Program-made: the position numbers and the translations under genes
The notes under the pieces: model-generated
Database searches by the model: none
Told to the model about the DNA's origin: nothing
The model's input: only the letters and a program-made list of their open reading frames with translations
Shown here: positions 1-5,235 of the stretch, in pieces
Layout: every line of letters starts with the position of its first letter
Position numbering within the stretch: position 1 is the first letter of the stretch
DNA from: an uncultured Bacilli bacterium
GTDB lineage: Bacteria > Bacillota_I > Bacilli_A > RF39 > UBA660
DNA length: 6,412 nucleotides
Assembly (NCBI GenBank): GCA_944327425.1
Contig: CALVHJ010000077.1
Coordinates: 1-6,412, forward strand
Direction: 5' to 3'

Positions 1-2
1 AA

Positions 3-1454
3 TCAACTGGTTTCCTATTCAAATTAGTAAGTAGCAAAAAACAAAAAGAGAATCTTGACGAAGACGAAAAATTCAGTGTAGAATGGGTAGACAAAAAAAC
101 AATTGAAAACGAAATAGCAGATGGTCTTCATAAGAAAACTTTTGAATATGCAAATGCCCCAGGTGCTATGGAAAGTGACGGTATTCATATTAATTCTTCC
201 TTCTTAAATGGCTTAAATAAAGAAGACGGTATCAATAAAATGCTAGAATACTTAGAAGAAAATAAAATAGGAAAAAGAAAAGTTAATTACAAGATGCGTG
301 ACTGGATTTTCTCAAGACAAAGATTTTGGGGAGAGCCTATTCCTATGATTTATTGTGATACTTGTGGATGGGTACCAATGAATGAAAATGATCTACCTTT
401 ATTATTACCAGATGTTGCTGAATACGAGCCTACTGATAATGGCGAATCGCCACTTGCTAAAATAACTGACTGGGTAAACACAACTTGTCCTAAATGTGGT
501 GCTCCTGCTAAAAGAGAAACTGATACAATGCCAAACTGGGCTGGATCATCTTGGTATTTCTTAAGATTTATGGATCCTCATAACACCCATGAATTTGCAA
601 GTATGGAAGCAATGAAATACTGGAACAAAGTAAACTGGTATAATGGTGGCATGGAACACACAGCAAGACATTTACTTTATGCTAGATTCTGGGTTCAATT
701 CTTATATAACATTGGTTTAGTACCGAATAAAGAAATGATTGATACTCGTGTTAGTCACGGTATGGTTTTAGGCAGTGATAACGGTAAAATGAGCAAATCT
801 AAAGGAAACGTTATTAATCCTGATGATATTGTACGTACTTATGGAGCTGATACTTTAAGAGTATATGAAATGTTTATGGGAGATTATGAACAAGATTCAC
901 CATGGAGTACCGACTCTCTTAAAGGCTGTAAAAGATTTATAGACAAAGTTATTCGTCTAAAAGATAAAGTAGTTGATAATGATAATTACTCTAAAGATTT
1001 AGAAGTTATTATTAACAAAAGTATTAAGAAAATAGAATATGATTTAACTCATTTAGGATATAATACAGCTATATCAACCCTCATGATTTTAGCTAATAAA
1101 TATGATGAAAAAGAAAATATTACTAAAGGTGATTATAAAGTATTATTAACACTTTTAAATCCTATAGCTCCTCATATTACTGAAGAATTAAATGAACAAT
1201 TAGGGTTTATGCCAATTTGTGAATCTGTTTGGCCAACTTATGATGAAGAAAAAACCATAGATAACAATATAACAATTGGTATTCAAGTAAATGGCAAATT
1301 ACGAGGTGAAATAACCATCAGAAAAGAAGAAACAGAAGAGGAAATTAAAAATAAAGCTTTGCTAAATGAAAACGTTCAAAAACATATAGCAAGTAAAGAA
1401 ATTGTAAAAATAATTGTAATTAAAGGTAAAATAGTTAATATTGTTATTAAATAA
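3..1454 (+). CDS. leuS: Leucyl-tRNA synthetase, C-terminal 483 residues (5' end outside window)
   Basis: Class I aminoacyl-tRNA synthetase that charges tRNA-Leu with leucine in the cytoplasm. The frame is open from the first full codon at base 3, so the gene is cut by the window edge; the ATG at 168 is internal, not the start. Visible in order: the end of the CP1 editing insertion (SDGIHINSSFLNGL), the return to the catalytic fold (RDWIFSRQRFWGEPIP), a zinc ribbon with CDTC (354-365) and CPKC (486-497), the RETDTMPNWAGSSWYF block, the KMSKS loop (786-800), the helical anticodon-binding region, and the C-terminal VNGKLRGEITI domain ending in IVNIVIK. All are typical of bacterial LeuRS. The first 55 or so visible residues are charged and do not match LeuRS editing-domain sequence as I recall it. 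The stop codon lies inside the terminator stem. Confidence 0.97.
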   Translation, partial: STGFLFKLVSSKKQKENLDEDEKFSVEWVDKKTIENEIADGLHKKTFEYANAPGAMESDGIHINSSFLNGLNKEDGINKMLEYLEENKIGKRKVNYKMRDWIFSRQRFWGEPIPMIYCDTCGWVPMNENDLPLLLPDVAEYEPTDNGESPLAKITDWVNTTCPKCGAPAKRETDTMPNWAGSSWYFLRFMDPHNTHEFASMEAMKYWNKVNWYNGGMEHTARHLLYARFWVQFLYNIGLVPNKEMIDTRVSHGMVLGSDNGKMSKSKGNVINPDDIVRTYGADTLRVYEMFMGDYEQDSPWSTDSLKGCKRFIDKVIRLKDKVVDNDNYSKDLEVIINKSIKKIEYDLTHLGYNTAISTLMILANKYDEKENITKGDYKVLLTLLNPIAPHITEELNEQLGFMPICESVWPTYDEEKTIDNNITIGIQVNGKLRGEITIRKEETEEEIKNKALLNENVQKHIASKEIVKIIVIKGKIVNIVIK

Positions 1455-1476
1455 GCATTTTTTGCTTATTTTTTTT
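1449..1476 (+). terminator. Rho-independent terminator of leuS
   Basis: Nine-base-pair stem AAATAAGCA (1449-1457) / TGCTTATTT (1463-1471) with a five-T loop, followed by T residues to 1476. The leuS stop codon TAA (1452-1454) is part of the left arm. The last two Ts also form the start of the next promoter's -35 box. Confidence 0.85.
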
Positions 1477-1503
1477 GACAAAAAAGCCAAAAAGTGTTAA
1501 AGT
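1475..1503 (+). promoter_or_regulatory. Sigma-A-type extended -10 promoter for the small membrane gene
   Basis: A perfect -35 TTGACA (1475-1480), a 17-base spacer, and -10 TAAAGT (1498-1503) preceded by TG at 1495-1496 (extended -10). The predicted transcript starts near 1510, about 5 bases before the ribosome binding site, giving a very short leader. Confidence 0.7.
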
Positions 1504-1514
1504 ATATTTCATTC

Positions 1515-1520
1515 AGGTGG
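1515..1520 (+). promoter_or_regulatory. Ribosome binding site that sets a non-ATG start
   Basis: AGGTGG lies 8 bases before ATT (1529) and 5 bases before ATA (1526). The GTG inside it (1517-1519) is in the same frame but meets TAA at 1523, so it cannot start the protein. It therefore places initiation at ATA or ATT. Confidence 0.6.
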
Positions 1521-1528
1521 TTTAAATA

Positions 1529-1966
1529 ATTAACAAAATAATTAATAAAACAATTTTTAAAATAATTATAATTATTTTATTTACAATTTTATCAATTCCC
1601 GTATGGAATCATTATCGAAATAATATTAATTTAGCTAATTCCTTAGTAAACGAAAATAAACTAAAATTAGCGATTAACAATGTAGATGGCTATGATAATG
1701 TTATTATTGAAAACGAATACACCAATGAAGAAAAATATCGTCTATTACTTATTACAGAAAAAGACTGTGATTATATTGCTATTTCAATAAATAAGCAAAA
1801 TTATTTATTGAAAGACTTTCCTAAAGAAAAAAAGAATAATCACTATGTTTACACTTTAGCAACAGATTATGTAAAATCATCAAGAAAAGGATATAAAATT
1901 ATGACAAATTTAAAAGAATTAGCTATAATTTATTCATATAAGTTAGAAGAATTAACATATTTTTAA
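1529..1966 (+). CDS. Small membrane-anchored protein with a non-canonical (ATT or ATA) start
   Basis: Unrecognised 145-residue protein. The frame is free of stops from 1526 to TAA at 1964, unlikely by chance in DNA this AT-rich, and codon choice resembles the neighbours. Reading ATT as Met gives MNKIINKTIFK, a hydrophobic helix at about residues 9-26 (Ile/Leu-rich, ending PVW), then about 115 mostly polar residues likely outside the membrane. That part has an early helical stretch, an alternating YRLLLITEKDCDYIAISI segment with the only cysteine, and a C-terminal helix ending LEELTYF. No ATG, GTG or TTG lies in frame near the start; the first in-frame TTG and ATG are in the second half. Promoter and ribosome binding site are intact, favouring a live gene with a rare AUU/AUA start. 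A start lost by mutation (pseudogene) or a base error is the alternative. Function unknown. Confidence 0.72.
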   Translation: MNKIINKTIFKIIIIILFTILSIPVWNHYRNNINLANSLVNENKLKLAINNVDGYDNVIIENEYTNEEKYRLLLITEKDCDYIAISINKQNYLLKDFPKEKKNNHYVYTLATDYVKSSRKGYKIMTNLKELAIIYSYKLEELTYF

Positions 1967-1980
1967 AAAAGTGTTAAAAT
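1952..1980 (+). promoter_or_regulatory. Extended -10 promoter for the TasA/camelysin-like gene
   Basis: -35 TTAACA (1952-1957), a 17-base spacer, TG at 1972-1973 and -10 TAAAAT (1975-1980). The -35 lies in the last codons of the upstream gene. It shares the 13-mer AAAAAGTGTTAAA (1966-1978) with the promoter at 1475-1503 (1489-1501). A weaker alternative -10, TATTAT at 2009-2014, is also preceded by TG. The predicted leader is about 47 bases. Confidence 0.6.
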
Positions 1981-2033
1981 TATCTTGTATTTTATCCCCA
2001 ATTTATGGTATTATTAAAATACGGTGATAGTAT

Positions 2034-2582
2034 ATGAAGATAAAGGATATTATCAAGAAACAAACAACAATTATTGCAATAGCTGTAATATTAATAACAA
2101 TAGCAGTTATCGGTGTTAGTTATGCTATATTTTTTGATGTAAGCAGAAATACCCAAGATCAGGTCATAACAGCAGGATATTTAAGGGTTACAATATCAGC
2201 GACAACAGTTAATTTATCGGACCCAATGACTACATCTGACGGCTTAACATCAGAACCAATAACTTATACACCATCAAACACAGCCAGCGATTTACCAGCT
2301 ACATATTATTTATATATCTATGGTGTTAGTGGTAATACAGTAGATTTAAGTTATGTTAAAGTATCTACAAATGGAACTAGTGCGAGCGTTTTAACAAGCT
2401 TACCTACCATAACAGAAGGAACTACAACATATTATCAAATAGATACAGGAACTATTGCCTCTGGTCAAACCGGAACAAGTAAAAGTCTAAGATTATGGTT
2501 AGATGAAGATTTAGTTCCAGATGAAATAGCCGGTGAAAATCTTAAATTAAATCTATATATAGTAGGTGAAGTTGATGAATAA
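2034..2582 (+). CDS. Exported TasA/camelysin-like beta-sandwich protein
   Basis: 182 residues. ATG at 2034 is preceded by GGTGA (2023-2027) with a 6-base spacer. The N-terminus is a signal sequence: basic residues 2-9, hydrophobic helix 12-28, then VSYA followed by IFFDVSRNTQDQVITAGYL. This pattern (small residues, aromatic, then a T/S/N-rich stretch leading to TAGxL) is the hallmark of proteins processed by the SipW-type signal peptidase, such as TasA fibre proteins and camelysin. The mature part is rich in Thr and Ser, has no cysteine and very few lysines, and alternates hydrophobic residues as expected of a beta sandwich, ending acidic (GEVDE). Likely role: cell-surface or extracellular matrix protein. 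No SipW homologue or partner is in this window, and the assignment rests on the N-terminal pattern rather than full-length similarity. Single-gene unit with its own promoter and terminator. Confidence 0.7.
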   Translation: MKIKDIIKKQTTIIAIAVILITIAVIGVSYAIFFDVSRNTQDQVITAGYLRVTISATTVNLSDPMTTSDGLTSEPITYTPSNTASDLPATYYLYIYGVSGNTVDLSYVKVSTNGTSASVLTSLPTITEGTTTYYQIDTGTIASGQTGTSKSLRLWLDEDLVPDEIAGENLKLNLYIVGEVDE

Positions 2583-2603
2583 CTCTTAGGAGTTATTTTT
2601 TTT
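2578..2603 (+). terminator. Rho-independent terminator of the TasA-like gene
   Basis: Eight-base-pair stem AATAACTC (2578-2585) / GAGTTATT (2590-2597) with loop TTAG and a run of six further Ts to 2603. The stop codon TAA (2580-2582) lies inside the left arm, as at leuS. Confidence 0.85.
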
Positions 2604-2661
2604 GCAAAAATTTAAAATTTATTAAATTTATATAAATTGAATAAGATTATAACCAATTTAG

Positions 2662-2719
2662 TAGTTAAAATTAAACTTTTAAGCCTTCGTTTTAACAATT
2701 TTAGCTAACATTTTAACTA
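2662..2719 (+). repeat. AT-rich inverted repeat in the intergenic spacer
   Basis: Exact 10-base inverted repeat TAGTTAAAAT (2662-2671) / ATTTTAACTA (2710-2719) with a 38-base middle. A second TTTTAAC copy (2690-2696) could pair with the same left arm, so two alternative structures are possible. The rest of the spacer (2604-2783) is AT-rich with no open frame. Chance pairing is likely at this base composition. Confidence 0.3.
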
Positions 2720-2731
2720 AATCTAACATTT
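2705..2731 (+). repeat. Two CTAACATTT direct repeats 18 bases apart
   Basis: CTAACATTT occurs at 2705-2713 and 2723-2731; the second copy touches the -35 box at 2730. The spacing is close to two helical turns, which could suit a dimeric regulator, but this is inference only. Confidence 0.3.
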
Positions 2732-2758
2732 GACATAACTTTTAAAATATATTATGAT
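2730..2758 (+). promoter_or_regulatory. Near-consensus sigma-A promoter for the 115-residue gene
   Basis: Perfect -35 TTGACA (2730-2735), a 17-base spacer, and -10 TATGAT (2753-2758), one mismatch from consensus. The predicted start is near 2765, leaving a leader of about 19 bases with the ribosome binding site AGAGGCG (2772-2778). Confidence 0.8.
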
Positions 2759-2783
2759 TAACTCGTAGAAAAGAGGCGAACAT

Positions 2784-3131
2784 ATGTATAAAAGTAAAGA
2801 AGAAAATGTTGAGGTATATTTTATCTGTTATAAAAAAGAAGAAATGGATCTTGCTGAAAGTTATTATGATGAGATATTAGATATCCATTATTGGTATTTT
2901 AATGCTTATTTAGCTTATAAATACTGGCTAAAGGGATTTAAAGGATTAAAAGCAGGAGTGTTAACCAAAAGATTACTTGTTGTTGCTGCTAGTCGTTACT
3001 TAATTTATATACTTGAAAATGGGGAATATAAAACCGAAAAAGAAAAAAAGAAAATATTAAAAACTTTAGAAAAGATTCAAAAGGAATTAGACATAATAAT
3101 TAATGAAGACAATATTTTAACAAAATTGTAA
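2784..3131 (+). CDS. Hypothetical 115-residue Tyr/Trp-rich protein
   Basis: I do not recognise this protein. ATG at 2784 follows AGAGGCG and a strong promoter, so it is probably a real, well-transcribed gene. Residues 1-20 are charged. Residues 23-48 are unusually aromatic (LAESYYDEILDIHYWYF and then AYLAYKYWLKGF). Residues 59-77 form a mildly hydrophobic helix (VLTKRLLVVAASRYLIYIL) interrupted by arginines, so a full membrane span is doubtful. Residues 83-106 are a Lys/Glu helix with coiled-coil character. No catalytic motif and no signal peptide are apparent. It is probably a small cytoplasmic, possibly membrane-associated, helical protein. It precedes corA by 54 bases with no terminator between, so the two may be on one transcript. 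Confidence 0.75.
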   Translation: MYKSKEENVEVYFICYKKEEMDLAESYYDEILDIHYWYFNAYLAYKYWLKGFKGLKAGVLTKRLLVVAASRYLIYILENGEYKTEKEKKKILKTLEKIQKELDIIINEDNILTKL

Positions 3132-3158
3132 ACTTTAAGAGCAAAATAATTAATATTG

Positions 3159-3167
3159 TGGTAAAAT
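3159..3167 (+). promoter_or_regulatory. Possible extended -10 element before corA
   Basis: TGGTAAAAT matches TGn-TAAAAT, but no convincing -35 lies 16-18 bases upstream. It could add to read-through from the promoter at 2730. Confidence 0.35.
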
Positions 3168-3185
3168 AATATTAAGGTGAATAAT

Positions 3186-4124
3186 ATGATAAATATTTAT
3201 GAAGTAGCAAACAAAAAACTAAAAAGTACAAATTTGGTTAAAAAAGAAAGTTGGATTGATCTAGTAAATCCAACTATTGAAGAAATAAACGAAGTTACTA
3301 ATACAACTGGGATAGATAAAGATCTTATAATAAAGCTCTTAGATGAAGAAGAACTACCTCGAATTGAAAAGCGAGATGAGGAAACTTTAATAATACTTGA
3401 TACACCTTATGTAGCTGATAATGCTTATAAACATAAATATAAAACTAATCCTTTAGGCATAATTATTAGTGAAAAAGGTTTTTTAATAACTGTATCATTA
3501 AAAGAACAACCATTTTTAGATTTTTTTAAAAACGGCGATATTCCCAATTTTAAAACAAAGGGTAAATCAAGTTTTATCTTACAAATATTCATAATGGTAG
3601 CAGGTATTTATCAAAAGGAATTAACAAGTATTAATGAATACATAGATAGTAAAGAAAAAGTTTTATTAAAGTCTACAAATAACAAAGAATTAGTAAATCT
3701 TTTAAATATTGAAAAAACCTTAGTATATTTTATTACTTCTTTGAAGGCCAATGAGATTGCTTTAGAAAAAGTTGCCAAAGGTACAATTATAACAATCGAA
3801 AAAGAAAGTATTGAATTATTAGAAGATGCTCTAATTGAAACCAAACAAGCTATAGAAATGGCATCTCTTTATCGTGAAATTCTATCAAGTATGACAGATA
3901 CTTATGCAACAATTATATCTAATAATTTAAATGATGTTATGAAATTTCTAGCCAGTATTACGATAGTTTGTTCTATTCCTACCATGGTAGCTTCTTTTAT
4001 CGGTATGAATGTACCATTAGGGAATTTAGGAGATTCACCATTTAGTTTTATACTAATAATCATTATATCACTACTATTATCTCTTTTAATAGCGTTCATA
4101 TTAAAACGAAAAAATATGTTATAA
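3186..4124 (+). CDS. corA: CorA-family magnesium/divalent-cation channel
   Basis: 312 residues, normal for the family. CorA proteins form membrane pentamers that admit Mg2+ (some members Co2+, Ni2+ or Zn2+), gated by a large cytoplasmic domain. Residues 1-250 are the soluble alpha/beta domain and long stalk helix, ending in YREILSSMTDTYATIISNNL just before the membrane. TM1 is about 254-272, followed directly by the signature GMN (273-275); TM2 is about 286-306, then a basic tail KRKNML. The loop between the helices is short (VPLGNLGDSPFS) and lacks the MPEL motif of classical CorA, a form I recall from other Firmicutes CorA-like proteins. ATG at 3186 is chosen because AAGGTGA (3174-3180) lies 5 bases upstream; the in-frame GTG at 3177 is part of that site. 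It shares a bidirectional terminator with the convergent cotJ genes. Ion specificity cannot be read from sequence. Confidence 0.92.
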   Translation: MINIYEVANKKLKSTNLVKKESWIDLVNPTIEEINEVTNTTGIDKDLIIKLLDEEELPRIEKRDEETLIILDTPYVADNAYKHKYKTNPLGIIISEKGFLITVSLKEQPFLDFFKNGDIPNFKTKGKSSFILQIFIMVAGIYQKELTSINEYIDSKEKVLLKSTNNKELVNLLNIEKTLVYFITSLKANEIALEKVAKGTIITIEKESIELLEDALIETKQAIEMASLYREILSSMTDTYATIISNNLNDVMKFLASITIVCSIPTMVASFIGMNVPLGNLGDSPFSFILIIIISLLLSLLIAFILKRKNML

Positions 4125-4130
4125 AAAAAC

Positions 4131-4158
4131 TTAAAAACTAGCATTTGCTAGTTTTTAA
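4131..4158. terminator. Bidirectional terminator between corA and cotJC
   Basis: Perfect 28-base palindrome built on AAAAACTAGCA / TGCTAGTTTTT. Either strand gives a hairpin of 10 or more base pairs with T-rich 3' sequence; on the minus strand the A run at 4123-4129 supplies a further T tract. The cotJC stop codon (4155-4157) falls inside the palindrome. Confidence 0.8.
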
Positions 4159-4712
4159 TATCCCTTTTTTTTATAATACAAAAATAAATCTTTAAAACGG
4201 TTATAATGGACAATTTCTCTTTGCCTTAAAAAAAGCAATATTCTAATTACATCCTCATCATCAGTTAAATTAATTAAATTCTCATAAGTAGCTCTAGCTT
4301 TTTGTTCTGCAGCCATATCCTCCATTAAATCTGCAAGTGGATCACCAGTAACAGCAAAGTAAGAAACTGTAAATGGAACACCTGAAGCATCAGTAGGATA
4401 TATTCCTTTACCATGATCAGCAAACATACTACCAAGTCCAGCTTCTTCTAGTTCTTTAACTGTTGCATTTTTAGTTAATTGATGAACCATAGAAGCAATC
4501 ATCTCTGAATGTCCTAATTCCTCAGTAGCAATATCATTAAGCAAAGCTTTACCATAGTCATCCGGCATGCTAAATTTTTGAGAAAAATAACGCATAGCTG
4601 CTCCTAATTCTCCATTAGCGCCACCAAATTGGGTAATTAAATACTTCGCCATTTTAAGATCTTTTTTCTTTATTTCTATTGGATAATTAGTGTGTTTTAC
4701 ATATTTAAACAT
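4155..4712 (-). CDS. cotJC: CotJC, manganese-catalase-like spore coat protein
   Basis: 185 residues, close to full length for CotJC, a ferritin-like four-helix protein related to manganese catalase that belongs to the inner spore coat in Bacillus. Family landmarks run throughout: AKYLITQFGGANGEL, the EELGH segment, EAGLGSMFADH, GVPFTVSYFAVTGDPLADL, AAEQKARATYENLI, and FLRQREIVHYNRF. Residues matching the manganese ligands of true Mn catalase are present: E35, E65, H68, E136 and H169, so dimanganese binding and peroxide breakdown are plausible. ATG at 4712 is chosen because it is preceded by a GGGGGT ribosome binding site and gives the expected N-terminus (MFKYVKHTNYPI); an upstream in-frame ATG at 4754 would add 14 residues inside the previous gene. 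Overlaps the upstream cotJA-cotJB gene by 8 bases, implying translational coupling. Confidence 0.93.
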   Translation of the reverse strand: MFKYVKHTNYPIEIKKKDLKMAKYLITQFGGANGELGAAMRYFSQKFSMPDDYGKALLNDIATEELGHSEMIASMVHQLTKNATVKELEEAGLGSMFADHGKGIYPTDASGVPFTVSYFAVTGDPLADLMEDMAAEQKARATYENLINLTDDEDVIRILLFLRQREIVHYNRFKDLFLYYKKKGY

Positions 4713-5139
4713 ACATACTACCCCCAAATCCATCCCAAGGCCACGGGCTATCAACCCAATTAAATTTATTACCAGTTACTTCACAAACTTCTAATGGGCC
4801 ATATTTTTTAACGTATTTACGACATAATTCTTCTTCTTCCATAACATACTTTTTAAATAAATCCAGAACTTCTTTATTATCAGGATGTAAATCCAAATAA
4901 AGATTTAAATCATTTATTGCAAAAGATAAAGCCATAATCTTATATAATTCCATCTCTTTTTCATTACTAGGTTTAAGTTTAAAATATGTCAAGTTTTTAT
5001 ATGGTTCATATTCATCCTTAAACATATTACCTCTTAAAAATCCTTCCATTGGACTTAAGATATCTACTTCTCGATTAAAATTTACATCAGGAATAAAAAA
5101 AGCCATATTAATGTCAAAATCATTATCTTCAAATAACAC
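4705..5139 (-). CDS. cotJB: CotJA-CotJB fusion, spore coat protein
   Basis: 144 residues in one frame covering two proteins that are normally separate. Residues about 12-50 (MAFFIPDVNF, then a PMEGFLRGNMF block) resemble CotJA, whose usual landmark is a PxEAlxRGTlFP-like segment. Residues about 60-137 match CotJB: INDLNLYLDLHPDNKEVLDLF, then KKYGPL and the diagnostic PWPWDG (132-137). In Bacillus, CotJA is about 80 and CotJB about 87 residues, so the CotJA part here is shortened. The start is GTG at 5139, 8 bases after a strong AGGAGGT site (5154-5148); no ATG is equally well placed. CotJB is needed with CotJA and CotJC to build this coat component, here presumably from two chains instead of three. 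The stop overlaps the cotJC start. Confidence 0.88.
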   Translation of the reverse strand: MLFEDNDFDINMAFFIPDVNFNREVDILSPMEGFLRGNMFKDEYEPYKNLTYFKLKPSNEKEMELYKIMALSFAINDLNLYLDLHPDNKEVLDLFKKYVMEEEELCRKYVKKYGPLEVCEVTGNKFNWVDSPWPWDGFGGSMYV

Positions 5140-5147
5140 TTCAAATT

Positions 5148-5154
5148 ACCTCCT
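5148..5154 (-). promoter_or_regulatory. Ribosome binding site that supports the GTG start of cotJA-cotJB
   Basis: Minus-strand AGGAGGT, a full Shine-Dalgarno match, stands 8 bases before GTG (5139-5137). It is the strongest site in the window and fixes a non-ATG start. Confidence 0.8.
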
Positions 5155-5159
5155 AAAAT

Positions 5160-5167
5160 ATAGTATG
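5160..5167 (-). promoter_or_regulatory. Possible sporulation-sigma -10 element before cotJ
   Basis: Minus-strand CATACTAT resembles the -10 of mother-cell sigma-E promoters (CATACAnT), and CATACTATA fits sigma-K (CATAnnnTA). In B. subtilis, cotJ is sigma-E dependent. Against it, no good -35 lies 13-15 bases upstream, and the start site would fall at the ribosome binding site. Confidence 0.3.
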
Positions 5168-5201
5168 AAAAGATTTAATCATGAATAGGGCAAACACCTA
5201 G

Positions 5202-5234
5202 AAAAAATAAAAAACCGCTAATAAATAGCAGTTT
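5202..5234 (-). terminator. Rho-independent terminator of the lysine-rich gene
   Basis: On the minus strand AAACTGCTA / TAGCGGTTT pair over 9 bases (one G-U) around loop TTTAT, followed by a T-rich tract. The stem begins two bases after the stop codon of the lysine-rich gene and separates it from the cotJ operon, so cotJ needs its own promoter. Confidence 0.82.
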
Positions 5235-5235
5235 G

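Noticed and set aside
168..1454. Mycoplasma-type genetic code (TGA as tryptophan)
   Set aside because: All tryptophans in the recognisable LeuRS, CotJB and other frames are TGG. The lysine-rich frame stops at TGA and runs straight into a terminator.
1517..1525. GTG at 1517 as the start of the small membrane gene
   Set aside because: It is in frame but reads GTG-GTT-TAA, so translation would end after two codons, and it overlaps the ribosome binding site.
3177..3185. GTG at 3177 as the corA start (three extra residues)
   Set aside because: The GTG is part of the AAGGTGA ribosome binding site; ATG at 3186 has the right spacing from it.
3611..4144. Two minus-strand open frames opposite corA
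   Set aside because: They have no ribosome binding sites and no family features; they are antisense shadows of the CorA frame.
4713..4754. ATG at 4754 as the cotJC start
   Set aside because: It lies inside the CotJB coding region without a ribosome binding site; ATG at 4712 has GGGGGT upstream and gives the family N-terminus.
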